From assembly GCA_029259695.1 (NCBI GenBank), contig JAJDEQ010000132.1, forward strand, positions 1 through 64,000: DNA of 64,000 nucleotides. The letters are read 5' to 3'. Of the stretch, positions 53,217 to 63,456 are shown piece after piece (within the stretch, counting starts at the first letter, position 1; every line of letters starts with the position of its first letter). This DNA comes from Planctomycetota bacterium. GTDB lineage: Bacteria; Planctomycetota; B15-G4. A program made the translations under genes and the position numbers. The notes under the pieces are model-generated. The model had not been told where the DNA came from and made no database searches. It was given only the letters and a program-made list of their open reading frames with translations.

Positions 53217-53346
53217 ACTCGATCCAATCGGAAGCGGGGGGCAGCCCGGCCGCGCGGGAGGCGAGCCGGAGCAGGTCGGGGCACGCCCGCCGCCGGCACG
53301 GAGTGCGGCAGACAGGCGGCGCAGAGCATACCGTCGGCGACGGCCA

Positions 53347-55041
53347 TCACGAATCGTCGCCCGCCGGACGGGGCGATCCGCGCGAGGCCCCGGGGGCCTG
53401 CTCTGCGCCGGACGAGTCGGGGTCCGGTCGGGCGAGACCACCGGCTGCCGGCCCGGCCCCGCCTCTCGAACCGTCCACGGCCCCCCCGCGGGCCGCCCCC
53501 TTCCCCTTGGCCGCCCCCTCGCCCGCGGACGGATGTGTCGCGGAGGGCGGCGCGCCCCCTGCCGGCCCATGCGGCCCGGCCAACGGACGAGGCACGAGGC
53601 GCTCCTCGATGTCACGCCGGGCGTCACCCTCCTCCGCGTACTCCTGCTCGGTATTCACGGCCCACGGGTCTGCGTCGGCCAGGCCCTCCACCGCCCCGCG
53701 CACGGCGAGCGTGGCCGTCATCATCGCGTGGTCCTGGCTGTTGTAGTTGTGCAGGCCCTTGCGCCCGGCGGGGTGCAGGTTGGGCAGAGAGGCGGAGAGC
53801 CAATCGCGCAGGGTGTCGCGGTGCCTGCGGTAGTGATCGTCGTACACCGGGTAGGCGTCCAGGATGCGGTGCACCCGGCCCCGCGGCGCGCCCACTTCCC
53901 GAGCCCCCGCTCCCGGCCCCAAGCCGATGCGGGCGAGTTCGGCGTGGGCCAGCGCGAGCACGTCCTGGTCGCTGCGACGCCAGAGGTCGTCACCGCGCGT
54001 GCAGAAGTACTCCATGCCCAGGACCGTCGTGGTCGCGTCGGGCGACATCTCGTCGCTCCAGTTGGCGTAGTTGGTGATGCGTGCCACGCGCACCCCCGGA
54101 TCGTGGACGTAGATCCACTGATCGGGGAACAACGCGCCCCGCGCGACCGGCAGGGCCACCGTCATGAAGTCGCGGTGTTCGAGCCCGCGCCCGGCCGCCA
54201 GCACCGCCTCGGGCGGCGCCGGATCCAAGGCTTCGACCAGAGACCGGAGCGTCATCGTCACGTAGAAGTGTTCGCCGTGGTGGCGTTCGCCGTCCGCCGT
54301 CTCGACCCACTGCACGCGGCCGCCTTCGTGATGCACCCGAACGGTGGCCTGCCCCATGCGCACCTCGCCGCCGCGCGCCACGACCTCGTCCCGCACCGCC
54401 TCCCAGAGCTGCCCCGCGCCGCGGCGGGGATAGTCGAAGCGATCCACGAGCGACTTGACCCGTCCGCGCGCCCGCACCGGCTGCAACGCGTTGCGCAGCA
54501 CACTGCCCAACGACAGGCCGCGGATGCGCTGCGCCGCCCAGTCCTTGTTGATCTGCGAGCACGGGACGCCCCAGACCTTCTCCGTATAGGTGCGGAAGAA
54601 CGCCGCGTAGAGCGCGTACCCGAAGCGGTTCACGATCCAATCCTCGAACGAGCGCTCGGGTCGGCGCGGAAGCACCTGGGCTCGGACCCAGCTCAAGCCG
54701 CAGCGCAGCGCGCGCCCCCAGCCGATGTTGCGCAGCGTCTCGCGCACGGCGAGCGGGTACGGGTAGAACTTGCGCTCGTAGTAGATACGCGTGAGGCGCG
54801 AGACCTGGAGGAACTCGTCCGGGAGCATCTCGCGCCACATGCGCTGCACCTGCTCGCTCTTGGTGTAGTAACGATGCGGGCCGACGTCGTAGCGGTAGCC
54901 GTCGAACTCCATGGTGCGCGCCAGCCCGCCGACGTATGCAGGATCGGCCTCCAGCACCAGCACCGCCTCGTCCTGACGGACGAGCTGCCAGGCCGCGGTG
55001 AGCCCCGCCGGGCCCGCGCCGATGACGACGTGCCGGGTCAT
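53347..55041 (-). CDS. FAD-dependent oxidoreductase (amine oxidase/UDP-galactopyranose-mutase-like)
   Basis: A 564-residue flavoprotein starting MTRHVVIGAGPAGLTAAWQL, the dinucleotide-binding loop. Further conserved segments are YVGGLARTMEFDGYRYDVGPHRY and YTEKVWGVPCSQINKDWAAQ, which resemble protoporphyrinogen-oxidase-like and UDP-galactopyranose-mutase-like proteins found in polysaccharide clusters. The last ~85 residues are a Gly/Ala/Pro-rich tail with no fold. ATG 55041 overlaps the TGA of the polysaccharide deacetylase gene. With the epimerase on the other strand, a sugar-modifying role is likely. Confidence 0.85.
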   Translation of the reverse strand: MTRHVVIGAGPAGLTAAWQLVRQDEAVLVLEADPAYVGGLARTMEFDGYRYDVGPHRYYTKSEQVQRMWREMLPDEFLQVSRLTRIYYERKFYPYPLAVRETLRNIGWGRALRCGLSWVRAQVLPRRPERSFEDWIVNRFGYALYAAFFRTYTEKVWGVPCSQINKDWAAQRIRGLSLGSVLRNALQPVRARGRVKSLVDRFDYPRRGAGQLWEAVRDEVVARGGEVRMGQATVRVHHEGGRVQWVETADGERHHGEHFYVTMTLRSLVEALDPAPPEAVLAAGRGLEHRDFMTVALPVARGALFPDQWIYVHDPGVRVARITNYANWSDEMSPDATTTVLGMEYFCTRGDDLWRRSDQDVLALAHAELARIGLGPGAGAREVGAPRGRVHRILDAYPVYDDHYRRHRDTLRDWLSASLPNLHPAGRKGLHNYNSQDHAMMTATLAVRGAVEGLADADPWAVNTEQEYAEEGDARRDIEERLVPRPLAGPHGPAGGAPPSATHPSAGEGAAKGKGAARGGAVDGSRGGAGPAAGGLARPDPDSSGAEQAPGASRGSPRPAGDDS

Positions 55042-55781
55042 ACGCCTGCCCCACCAGGCGCGAGCAGCTCGCGACAGGTCACGAAGCGCCGGGCGGGATC
55101 GTCGAGCAATTCGTCGAGCAGATCCCAGGCGAGGGCGCCCGCATGGCGGGCGTGCAGTCGCCGCAGGGGGCTGGGCTGAGGCGTCCCGGCCTCGTGCGTC
55201 CCGACGAACTCGTGCAGGTGACACGAGAAATGCGTCGCTCGTGGGACGACCATCCGCCGTCCCAGCGGGTGCAGCAGGCGCAACCAGGTGAGGTTGAACG
55301 GCGTCAGCCCGTCGCGCAGCGTCGACGCACCCAGTCGCGGGAGGCCGTCCTCCGGCACGGGCCCCGGTCGCCGGTTGCGCCAGCTGGGGAAGACGGATCC
55401 ACGGGAGGCGTCGTAGGCGTACCCCGCCTCGCGCAGCATGCACATGAGGTCGGGACGTCCGCGGAGGTACGGCGCTCTGAACCCATCGATGCGATATCCG
55501 TGTGCTTCCAGCCTGGCCTTGCTCTCCACGAGTTCCTGCCGTGCCTCGGCGGGCGTGAGCTGGTCCAGCAGCCGGTGGGTCAGACCGTGAGAGCCCACCT
55601 CGTGAGGACCGTCCGGAGGCAGGCACTCCCGCAGCTCGGACGCCAGCTCGCCGACGGTGAAGAAGGTCGCCCGCAACCCACGGCCAGCGAGGCGTCGCAG
55701 CAGTTCGGGCAACGCCTCGCGCACACCGCGAAGCCCGCCCGCGCCCCAGTCGCGTTCCACATCCACCGTGAGCGTGGTCAT
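55038..55781 (-). CDS. Polysaccharide deacetylase (NodB/CE4-like)
   Basis: A 247-residue protein starting MTTLTVDVERDW, where Asp7 belongs to the first NodB motif. The metal-binding motif is HEVGSHGLTHR (H-x3-H type), and FRAPYLRGRPD matches the third motif. It has no signal peptide, so it acts inside the cell or on lipid-linked intermediates. It would remove N- or O-acetyl groups from sugars. The stop overlaps the ATG of the FAD oxidoreductase gene. It starts 152 bp from the divergent epimerase gene, so these three form a glycan cluster with a shared control region. Confidence 0.9.
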   Translation of the reverse strand: MTTLTVDVERDWGAGGLRGVREALPELLRRLAGRGLRATFFTVGELASELRECLPPDGPHEVGSHGLTHRLLDQLTPAEARQELVESKARLEAHGYRIDGFRAPYLRGRPDLMCMLREAGYAYDASRGSVFPSWRNRRPGPVPEDGLPRLGASTLRDGLTPFNLTWLRLLHPLGRRMVVPRATHFSCHLHEFVGTHEAGTPQPSPLRRLHARHAGALAWDLLDELLDDPARRFVTCRELLAPGGAGV

Positions 55782-55933
55782 CGTCGCGTTGCGCAATCCG
55801 GCCCCTGCGCTACGATGACGCCCCGCTCGCGGACTCATGAAGTGGTCGGGACGAGAATCGGGGATCTCATGCGCGTGACGATCAGGCAACACCTGGTGGA
55901 CGCAGCAGGGCGTGCGCCGCGGAGTGCGCGGTC

Positions 55934-56908
55934 GTGACGACTTCGGGCGCCGTGCTGGTGACCGGGGGCTGCGGGTTCATCGGTCACCACCTCGTGCAGC
56001 GCCTGCTCGGGTCCGGCCGGCGCGTGATCGTCGTCGACGACATCTCGACCGGGGCTCTGGAGAACCTGCCAGCACACCCTGCTCTCACCGTCGTCACTGC
56101 CTCGATCCTCGACGACGACGCTTGGCGCGCCGCGGGCGAGGTGGACCGAGTCTATCACCTCGCCGGAGTGGTCGGGATGCGCCTGGCGACACGAGAACGC
56201 GAGCACGCCTACCGGGTTGCCGTCGAAGGTACCGAGCGCACGCTCGCGGCCACCGGCGATGCGCCGATCGTGCTCTTCTCCTCGTCGGCGGTCTACGGAC
56301 GACGGCATGCCGCGCACGCCAGCGAGTCGACCGTGCTCGAGGAACGGGACACGCTCGACTACGACGGCGGACAGCCCGGCTACGCCACCGGAAAGCTGCG
56401 CCTCGAGCAGTTCGGACTGACGGCCGCCGCCCAGGGCCGCCGGGTGCTGATCGTGCGCCCCTTCAACGTGATCGGCGCCCGGCAGTCCGCTGCGTACGGC
56501 ATGGTCCTGCCGACGTTCCTCGACCGGGCCTTCGCCGGTCACCCCCTCGAGGTGCACGACGACGGCCTGCAGACCCGGGCGTTCAGCGACATCGACGTCT
56601 TCCTCGAGACGCTCGAGCGCCTGGTCGACGAGCCGGCCGCGTGGGACACACCCGAACCGATCTACAACCTCGGCACGACCGACGCCACCTCGATCATCGA
56701 CCTGGCGCGCCACGTGGTCGAGGCCGCGGGCGGTGCCTCTGCGATCGACTTCACCCCGTACGCGAGCGCCTTCCCCGGCCGCACGGACGTGCGCGCACGG
56801 GTGCCCGACAGCGGGCGCCTGGATGCGCTCCTGGGACCGGTGGCCTGGCCCTCCTGCCAGGACATCGTGCGCCGACTGTGCAACCAGCGCAGGGCTCGAG
56901 CCGGCTGA
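55934..56908 (+). CDS. NAD-dependent sugar epimerase/dehydratase
   Basis: A 324-residue extended SDR protein. GTG 55934 starts MTTSGAVLVTGGCGFIGHHL, with the GxxGxxG NAD loop at residues 11-17. The catalytic Tyr150-x3-Lys154 lies in GQPGYATGKLRLEQ and the preceding Ser in FSSSAVYGRR. It resembles UDP-glucose 4-epimerase and dTDP-sugar enzymes; the exact nucleotide sugar cannot be told. It is divergent from the deacetylase/FAD oxidoreductase pair, which suggests one pathway for an unusual sugar of the envelope or an exported glycan. Confidence 0.9.
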   Translation: MTTSGAVLVTGGCGFIGHHLVQRLLGSGRRVIVVDDISTGALENLPAHPALTVVTASILDDDAWRAAGEVDRVYHLAGVVGMRLATREREHAYRVAVEGTERTLAATGDAPIVLFSSSAVYGRRHAAHASESTVLEERDTLDYDGGQPGYATGKLRLEQFGLTAAAQGRRVLIVRPFNVIGARQSAAYGMVLPTFLDRAFAGHPLEVHDDGLQTRAFSDIDVFLETLERLVDEPAAWDTPEPIYNLGTTDATSIIDLARHVVEAAGGASAIDFTPYASAFPGRTDVRARVPDSGRLDALLGPVAWPSCQDIVRRLCNQRRARAG

Positions 56909-56919
56909 GCCCGGACGAA

Positions 56920-56932
56920 GGCGCCATGCGCC
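56920..56932. terminator. Short hairpin between convergent genes
   Basis: GGCGC-CAT-GCGCC (56920-56932) is a small, perfect hairpin between the epimerase stop and the leuS stop. No T-tract is present. Confidence 0.3.
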
Positions 56933-56954
56933 GCCGCACCCGCCCCGCCTCGCC

Positions 56955-59420
56955 CTACTTCGTGGCGACGAAGTTCACGATCTTCCCGGGAACGGCCACG
57001 ACCTTGCGCACCGTCTGGCCCTCGAGCAGCCTGGCCACGCCCGGTTCGGCACGGGCCGCCTGCTCCAGCGACGCCGCGTCCATGTCCGCCGGCACGGTGA
57101 TGCGCGCGCGGACCTTGCCGTTGACCTGTACCGGGACCTCGACCTCGCTGGTCACGAGTTGCGCGGCGTCCACGGCCGGCCAGCTCGCCCACGCAAGCAT
57201 GCCGTCGCCGGACAGCGCGACCGCGTGGAGCTCCTCGGCGATGTGCGGTGCGAAGGGTTCGAGCACGAGCAGGAAGTCCCGGGCGAACTCCCGCGGCATG
57301 CCGCCCACGTCGCGGGTGAGCACGTTGACCAGCTCCATCATGGCCGAGATCGCCGTGTTGAAGGCCATCGCGTCGACGTCACGCGTCACGCGATCGAGGC
57401 AGACGTGGTATGCGCGCAGCACCTCGTCCGACGCAGGCGCGTCGCTCACGGCACTGCCGCCGTCCTGGCCCACGTACAGGCGCCAGACACGCTTCAGGAA
57501 GCGCAGCGTGCCGGCCATGCCGCTCGTCTGCCACGGCTTGGTGGCGGTGAGCGGGCCCATGAACATCTCGTACAGCCGGAACGCATCGGCTCCGTAATCG
57601 CTCACCATGTCGTCGGGGTTGACCACGTTGCCGCGGCTCTTCGACATCTTCTCGTGGTCTTCGCCCAGGATCATCCCCTGGCAGACCAGCTTGCTGAACG
57701 GTTCGTCGACCGGCAGCAGACCGCAGTCGAACAGCACCTTGTGCCAGAAGCGCGCGTACAGCAGATGCAATGTGGCGTGTTCGGCGCCGCCGATGTAGAC
57801 GTCGACCGGCAACCAGTAGGCGGCCAGTTCGGGATCGAGGAAGGCCGTGTCGTTGGTGGGGTCGACGAAGCGCAGGTAGTACCAGCACGAGCCGGCCCAC
57901 TGGGGCATGGTGTTCGTCTCGCGACGCAGCGTCTCGCCGGTGGACGGATCGGTGACCTCCAACCAGTCCTCGATCGTCGCCAGGGGGGACTCGCCCGTGC
58001 CGGACGGCTCGTAGCGTTCCACGTCGGGCAGGGTGATCGGCAGTTCGTCCTCCGGAACGGGCACCACCGTGCCGTCCGGCTTGTGCAGCACGGGGATCGG
58101 CTCGCCCCAGGAGCGCTGCCGTGAGAAGAGCCAGTCGCGCAGCTTCGTGTGCACGGCCGCCTTGCCGCGACCGTGTTCCTCGAGCCAGTCGATCATGGCC
58201 CGCTTGGCGTCCTCCACGGCCAGGCCGTCGAGGAAGTCGCTGTTCACCAGGACGCCTGCGCCGGTCCAGGCCTCGGTGGACACGTCGCCGCCGGAGACGA
58301 CCTCGACGATCGGCAGCCCGAACGCGGTCGCGAACTCGTGATCGCGCTCGTCGTGCCCCGGGACCGCCATGATCGCACCGGTGCCGTAGCCCATCATCAC
58401 GTAGTCGGCGATCCAGATCGGCACGGGCCGGCCGTGCACAGGGTGGATCACGTGCCGCCCGGTGAAGACCCCGGTCTTGTCCTTCGAGAGCGCCGTGCGC
58501 TCCATCTCGCTCTTGGCCGCAGCGCTGTCCCGATAGGCATCGCAGGCAGCCCGCTGCTCGTCGGTGACGATCTGGGCGTAGGCGGGGTGTTCCGGTGCGA
58601 TCACCATGTAGGTGGCACCGAAGAGCGTGTCCGGACGCGTGGTGAACACGGTCAGCGCCGCCGCAGTTCCGCCGACCGCACCCGGATCGACCTCGATCGG
58701 GAAGTCGATCTCGGCGCCGAAGCTGCGGCCGATCCAGTTGCGCTGCAGCGTCTTGATGTGTTCGGGCCAGTCCAGGTCGTCGAGACCATCGAGCAGCCGG
58801 TCGGCGTACTCGGTGATTCTGAGCATCCACTGGCGCATCGGTCTGCGCACCACGGGGTGTGCGCCCCGCTCGCTCTTGCCGTCGATGACCTCCTCGTTGG
58901 CCAGCACCGTTCCGAGCGCGGGGCACCAGTTCACCGGGACCTCTGCCTCGTAGGCCAGGCCACGCTCGAACAGCTTCAGGAAGATCCACTGCGTCCAGCG
59001 GTAGTACTCGGGGTCGGTCGTCGCGACCTCGCGCGACCAGTCGTAGCTGAAGCCCAGGCTCTGGAGCTGACGACGGAAGTTGTCGATGTTCTTGGCTGTG
59101 GTGGCGGCCGGGTGCACGCCGTGCTCGACGGCGTACTGCTCCGCAGGCAGGCCGAAAGCGTCCCAGCCCATGGGGTGCAGCACGTTGAAGCCGCGGTGGC
59201 GGCGGAAACGCGAGAGGATGTCGGTCGCCGTGTAGCTGAGTGGATGCCCCACGTGGAGCCCCGCCCCGCTCGGGTAGGGGAACATGTCGAGGATGTAGGA
59301 TTTGGGCAGGGAGCGGTCGTCGCGCGCGGCGAAGGTCCCTTCGGCGAGCCAGCGGGCCTGCCAGCGGGCCTCGATGGCCTGGTGGTCGTACACGCCGGTC
59401 CTGTCCTCGGTGATCGTCAC
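56955..59420 (-). CDS. leuS: Leucyl-tRNA synthetase
   Basis: An 821-residue class Ia synthetase, the usual bacterial length. GTG 59420 starts [20 protein letters not shown]. The HIGH-type motif is HVGHP at residues 56-60 ([13 protein letters not shown]) and the KMSKS motif is near residue 590 ([14 protein letters not shown]). The CP1 editing domain lies between, with [19 protein letters not shown]. It charges tRNA-Leu and edits mischarged tRNA. It is a single gene, divergent from tRNA-Ala(GGC). A GAGGA sequence lies about 12 nt before the start, somewhat far for a ribosome binding site, so the start could vary by a few codons. Confidence 0.97.
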   Translation of the reverse strand: MTITEDRTGVYDHQAIEARWQARWLAEGTFAARDDRSLPKSYILDMFPYPSGAGLHVGHPLSYTATDILSRFRRHRGFNVLHPMGWDAFGLPAEQYAVEHGVHPAATTAKNIDNFRRQLQSLGFSYDWSREVATTDPEYYRWTQWIFLKLFERGLAYEAEVPVNWCPALGTVLANEEVIDGKSERGAHPVVRRPMRQWMLRITEYADRLLDGLDDLDWPEHIKTLQRNWIGRSFGAEIDFPIEVDPGAVGGTAAALTVFTTRPDTLFGATYMVIAPEHPAYAQIVTDEQRAACDAYRDSAAAKSEMERTALSKDKTGVFTGRHVIHPVHGRPVPIWIADYVMMGYGTGAIMAVPGHDERDHEFATAFGLPIVEVVSGGDVSTEAWTGAGVLVNSDFLDGLAVEDAKRAMIDWLEEHGRGKAAVHTKLRDWLFSRQRSWGEPIPVLHKPDGTVVPVPEDELPITLPDVERYEPSGTGESPLATIEDWLEVTDPSTGETLRRETNTMPQWAGSCWYYLRFVDPTNDTAFLDPELAAYWLPVDVYIGGAEHATLHLLYARFWHKVLFDCGLLPVDEPFSKLVCQGMILGEDHEKMSKSRGNVVNPDDMVSDYGADAFRLYEMFMGPLTATKPWQTSGMAGTLRFLKRVWRLYVGQDGGSAVSDAPASDEVLRAYHVCLDRVTRDVDAMAFNTAISAMMELVNVLTRDVGGMPREFARDFLLVLEPFAPHIAEELHAVALSGDGMLAWASWPAVDAAQLVTSEVEVPVQVNGKVRARITVPADMDAASLEQAARAEPGVARLLEGQTVRKVVAVPGKIVNFVATK

Positions 59421-59577
59421 GGTTCTGTTCCATCCTCGGTCTGTGTCGCCGAGGGCCGCTCGGCGGGTGACGGCTGCCCCTGCCCGAGCCGGCGAAGACG
59501 CCAACCGTGCCCGGGCTCGGGCCGCAACCGCCCAAACGGGCCGAGGATACCGGCTCGCCGGGACACGTAGAAATCCC

Positions 59578-59606
59578 TTGCACGGCTCGGCGCGCCTTCC
59601 TAGCTT
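59578..59606 (+). promoter_or_regulatory. Candidate promoter upstream of tRNA-Ala
   Basis: TTGCAC (59578-59583) and TAGCTT (59601-59606) are separated by 17 nt, a sigma-70-like arrangement. It is the best candidate in the ~300 bp between leuS and tRNA-Ala, about 115 bp before the tRNA. The -10 match is partial. Nothing else is recognised in this gap. Confidence 0.35.
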
Positions 59607-59720
59607 CTGCCGCACTGATCGGGTCGCATCGCCGCTCGCGGCGATCCCGTGAGCGCCCCCCGGACGACGCTCCGGACAGGGTGTCTTTCGACGCGACTCC
59701 CGCTCGGTTCGCCGTTCCGT

Positions 59721-59796
59721 GGGCGCTTAGCTCAGTTGGTAGAGCGTCTGGCTGGCAGCCAGAAGGTCAGGGGTTCGACCCCCCTAGCGTCCACCA
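59721..59796 (+). tRNA. tRNA-Ala (anticodon GGC)
   Basis: Starts GGGCGCTTAGCTCAG and ends AGCGTCC, discriminator A and encoded CCA. The acceptor stem pairs throughout with one G-U. The anticodon loop is CTGGCAG with GGC at 59754-59756, which reads GCC and GCU alanine codons; GCC is very common in this genome. The T arm has GGTTCGACC. Confidence 0.97.
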
Positions 59797-60150
59797 CCCA
59801 CCCTCACCGGGCGGCGCTGACTCCGGCACGAGTGTCGCGGGACACGACGGGCGGACCGACGCACGGGCGAGCATCTGCGCTGAAGGCGGCGTCCAGCCGG
59901 GGGCGTTCGAGGGCCTCGCCCGTCCCGCCAGGGGATCCCCGAGCGCGGGCCCGAGTGCGGGCGCGGTCCCATCAGAATGATCGGTTGCGCGACGGGTATG
60001 TCGAACACGCCGCACTCACGGACGGGCGCCACGATGTCGCCAATCAAAACGTCCGTTCCCGGCGCACTCGCCCAACCACCGTGCAACGCGGGAGAGTGAA
60101 GACGCGTTGTTCAACGCGTGACTCGCCGGGCGCCTCTTCCTAGACCGAGC
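59797..60150. other. Intergenic stretch before the large secreted protein
   Basis: About 350 bp after tRNA-Ala. No coding frame with a ribosome binding site is seen. The coding frame of the next gene is open back to GTG 60118. CGCGTTGTTCAACGCG (60103-60118) is an imperfect palindrome that might be an operator or hairpin just before that GTG. Confidence 0.4.
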
Positions 60151-63100
60151 ATGCGGCATGCGCTGCCCCATGCTCTCACTGCGTCCAAGGCGCAGCTGAT
60201 GCCGGTCGTCACACTCACCGTGATGCTGCTCGTGTTGTTCAGCGGTGTTCACGCGCAGGAGCCGGGCGAGTTCCCCCACCTCGTGTTTCGCGATGACGCG
60301 GGGATCGCCGTCCCGGGCCCCGGGGAACCGTTCGACAACTCCGGTGTGCTCGCCACCGTCGGCGGCGCAACGATCGACGTCGAGTTGAGCTACCAGGCGC
60401 TCGCACAGCCGAACGAGCTGGTCTTCTGGGGAGTGCTGTACTCGTTGCAGCCCGCCGGCACGGCGCTGGATCTGATCCCCCCACCACCCTTCGTCGGGCC
60501 GGGACTCCTCCTGCACGCCCCCGGCCCCCCGACGCTCGATGCCACCGGCCTGGCCGCGGGCCAGTTCGACCTGCCGCCCGGCATCCTCGTGGCGGACGTC
60601 CATGTCCAGGCACTCGTGCTCGACACCAGTGCGGCACCGGCGATCAAGCTGTCCAACGGCATTCGACTCGCCTTCGAGGTGCCCCAGCTCAACGTTTCGT
60701 ACGCCTTCGCGCTCAACCACGAGGATCCACAAGGGGAATTCGGCCAGCTCTCGACGATCGACATCGAACCGGCCCTGGGCGCACAACTCGTCCCCTACGG
60801 CCCCCTGCCCGCCCCCCGGCCGTCCCTCGGTGCTGCCGACGTGGACCTGGGCAGGCTGCGGTTCCTGCCCATCGTGCCCAACGTCGGCAGCGACACCTAC
60901 GAGCCCTTCGCGCGACCCGTCACGCACGTCACCAGCCCCGTCACCAGCAGCGACAGCACGATCTTCGTGGCCGACACGAGCGGCTTCCCCCAGCGGGGCG
61001 AGTTGCTGCTGCCCCTGAACCCGCTCGCCGGCACCAACGACGCGCGCAACCTCTTCAACGAGAAGAGCGGCGGCGAAGAGCGTCCGCCCGCTGTCGAACG
61101 GGTGCACTACGACGGGCTCACCGCCACCAGCTTCCTCAACTGCGAGCGACGACGGGTGGGCTCCCTGGGCGCGGTCTTCGGGAACTCACCGCACGAGGTC
61201 GGCGACCAGGTCGTCGGCTCGTTCACCATGCTGACCAGCGCCGGGGCGGCGACGCGCCGTCGCGTCTGCCTCGACGCGAGCAACCGCGACCTGCCCCACG
61301 TGGTCATCCCCCCCACGACGTTCGTGCCCCCCGGGGGCTCCACGCCGATCACCCGCGACGTGGACCTGTACCGCTACGAAGTCACTCCGGGCAACGAGCC
61401 GGAGGGGACCCCGGGCGAGTCCCTCGAACCCGAGACCCAGGGTTTCCTCCTGCTCGACAGGCGACGCAACGCGTGGCAGGTGATCCCGGGCACGGCGCGC
61501 ACTCCCGAGCAGGGTCGTTGGGGTCCGGTCATCGCCGTCGCCCCGGACGGGCGCAGCTTCGTCGCGGCGCTGCGCGCCCCCACGGGCCTGTTCGGCTGGG
61601 ACAACCTGGCCGACGAGCTCTGGGCCGTTCGACTCGACGACGAGATCTGGCCGGCCAGCGGCGCATCGACCTGGCGCATCGACTACGCCCTGGAGCCGGA
61701 CCCCACGGCGAGCGACAACGACGTGCGGGGTCGTCGCCTGCGCATGCAGGCGACGTTCATCGCGGGGCCGGGGCCGGACGACTACGTGGTCTATGGCGCC
61801 CTGGATCACAAGTGGGAGATGAGCCTGTTCGGCACAGGTCGCGCCGAACTCACGAACGGGAGTGAGCACTGGGTCTCCCACGAAGCGGCCTATCTGCGCG
61901 AGGCGACCCGGCACCGCGACATGTTCGCCTGTCCGCTCACACCCCCCGGTTCGGCCAAGGACACGCCGTCCTTCCCGCGCCCGATGCTCAGCAACCTGCC
62001 GTCCACCGGCTTCCTGCACCCGGTGGTGCGTTTCGATCCCGGCTTCAGGCGTTCACCGGATGGCGCGCGCGTATTGCTCGTCGGCGGGTTCACCGACCGC
62101 GAAGACGACGCGCTGCTGGTGCGCAACATCGCGGTGACCCAGGCGGGCGTCCCCACCCACCTGCTGCTCAACATCAGCCTGCACCGGTCCTTCGCGAGCA
62201 GCGCGGGTGCCTTCGGGCCGGTGAACATGCGTCCCTTCGGCGCCGCGCACAACGGAGTCGGCGGCAAGGCGGCGTTCTCGCCGGGCGGTGGCTGGGTCGC
62301 GTGGTTGGCCGAAGCGGGACCGCACGCCGACTGGATCCAGATCGCCTCAACCGACGGCGCGACGGCCGGCCGGGTCAGCAACGTGGGACAGGCCGCCAAC
62401 GGTGCGTTCCGCGAGCCGGGCGATCTCCAGCACGACCGCGTCGTGAGTCAGCTCCATTTCGTCGACGAGGAGCGCCTGCTCTTCTTCATGGGCCGCCATC
62501 CCTACGACGACCCGCTGGCCACCATCGAGCCTGGCACGACGGCAGCCATGGACCTGTTCCTCTACGACCGCACCACCGACGAACTGCAGAACCTCACCCT
62601 CACCGGCAGCGACGCCTTCGGGCTCGGCACGATTCGTCCCGGCCCGACGTTCTTCTCGCCCGATCGTCGGTTCTTCTATTTCGTTCGCTGCGGCCCCCTG
62701 GGCCCGGACGCCGGCGACCTGGCAGGCACCGACGTCTGCAACCTCGTTGGCCTGAACCTCGAGCAGATGACCCTGTTCGACGTGAGTGGACAGGAGTTCG
62801 GCAACGGCTCGTTGATCCCGCACCTCAGCCTGCCCCCCGCCGAGGACGGCGTGCCCTTCGCCAACCCGGTCACGCTCCAGCTCACCGAGGGAGCCGGCGA
62901 CCTGGCGCCGATGCTGTACTTCGCGGCCCATCGGCTCGGTGCACAGGGCGCCGACGACGTGTTCGCCGTGAACCTCGACGCCCCCTTCGTGAGTCTCCCG
63001 CTGGCTCAGGCTCAGCACCCCGGCGCGCACGTCTCGAACATCACGCCGAGCCCGATCAGCTCCATGGTGGCCTTCGCGCGCACGGACGGAGGACTGCCCC

Positions 63101-63456
63101 ACGACCCACGGCAGCACCCGTTCGTGGTCGATCTCGCGGGTTTCCTGTTCGAGCGCGACGTCATGCCCCAGTTCCTCGCAGCCGGCACCTTCCTCGGGCG
63201 CGTCATGGACGGCAGCTTCCACTTCGTGCCTGCTTCCGGGAACGCGCCCCCGGGACTTGTCCTGGGTTTCGGATTGAGTGCCGTCCCGCCGTACGGCATC
63301 GCCCAGACCTGCGCACCAACGCTGTACCCGTTGTCCACGCTGACGAACCTGCTGGCCGAGCCGATCCCGATCACGATCCCGCTCGTGGACACGATCGAGC
63401 TGTCCGCTGCCTTCCGCTTCTACGTCCCGTCGGCCGGCCTGTCCCAGAGCCTCTAG
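60151..63456 (+). CDS. Large secreted protein, probable beta-propeller
   Basis: An 1,101-residue exported protein. Starts at 60118 (GTG), 60151 (ATG) and 60199 (ATG) are all possible; 60199 has AAGG 8 nt upstream, but 60151 gives a signal peptide with positive residues, ending LVLFSGVHAQE. Residues 60-350 are a beta-rich domain; later parts contain TolB/WD40-like blades, e.g. GPVIAVAPDGRSFVAAL, GGKAAFSPGGGWVAWLAEAG and PTFFSPDRRFFYFVRCG. No catalytic motif is seen. It may bind glycans or proteins outside the cell. Its TAG stop lies within the left end of the MITE-like element, so the C-terminus may have been shortened by insertion. Confidence 0.75.
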   Translation: MRHALPHALTASKAQLMPVVTLTVMLLVLFSGVHAQEPGEFPHLVFRDDAGIAVPGPGEPFDNSGVLATVGGATIDVELSYQALAQPNELVFWGVLYSLQPAGTALDLIPPPPFVGPGLLLHAPGPPTLDATGLAAGQFDLPPGILVADVHVQALVLDTSAAPAIKLSNGIRLAFEVPQLNVSYAFALNHEDPQGEFGQLSTIDIEPALGAQLVPYGPLPAPRPSLGAADVDLGRLRFLPIVPNVGSDTYEPFARPVTHVTSPVTSSDSTIFVADTSGFPQRGELLLPLNPLAGTNDARNLFNEKSGGEERPPAVERVHYDGLTATSFLNCERRRVGSLGAVFGNSPHEVGDQVVGSFTMLTSAGAATRRRVCLDASNRDLPHVVIPPTTFVPPGGSTPITRDVDLYRYEVTPGNEPEGTPGESLEPETQGFLLLDRRRNAWQVIPGTARTPEQGRWGPVIAVAPDGRSFVAALRAPTGLFGWDNLADELWAVRLDDEIWPASGASTWRIDYALEPDPTASDNDVRGRRLRMQATFIAGPGPDDYVVYGALDHKWEMSLFGTGRAELTNGSEHWVSHEAAYLREATRHRDMFACPLTPPGSAKDTPSFPRPMLSNLPSTGFLHPVVRFDPGFRRSPDGARVLLVGGFTDREDDALLVRNIAVTQAGVPTHLLLNISLHRSFASSAGAFGPVNMRPFGAAHNGVGGKAAFSPGGGWVAWLAEAGPHADWIQIASTDGATAGRVSNVGQAANGAFREPGDLQHDRVVSQLHFVDEERLLFFMGRHPYDDPLATIEPGTTAAMDLFLYDRTTDELQNLTLTGSDAFGLGTIRPGPTFFSPDRRFFYFVRCGPLGPDAGDLAGTDVCNLVGLNLEQMTLFDVSGQEFGNGSLIPHLSLPPAEDGVPFANPVTLQLTEGAGDLAPMLYFAAHRLGAQGADDVFAVNLDAPFVSLPLAQAQHPGAHVSNITPSPISSMVAFARTDGGLPHDPRQHPFVVDLAGFLFERDVMPQFLAAGTFLGRVMDGSFHFVPASGNAPPGLVLGFGLSAVPPYGIAQTCAPTLYPLSTLTNLLAEPIPITIPLVDTIELSAAFRFYVPSAGLSQSL

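Noticed and set aside
59507..60143. Open frames crossing tRNA-Ala
   Set aside because: They run through a clear tRNA gene and have no coding features.
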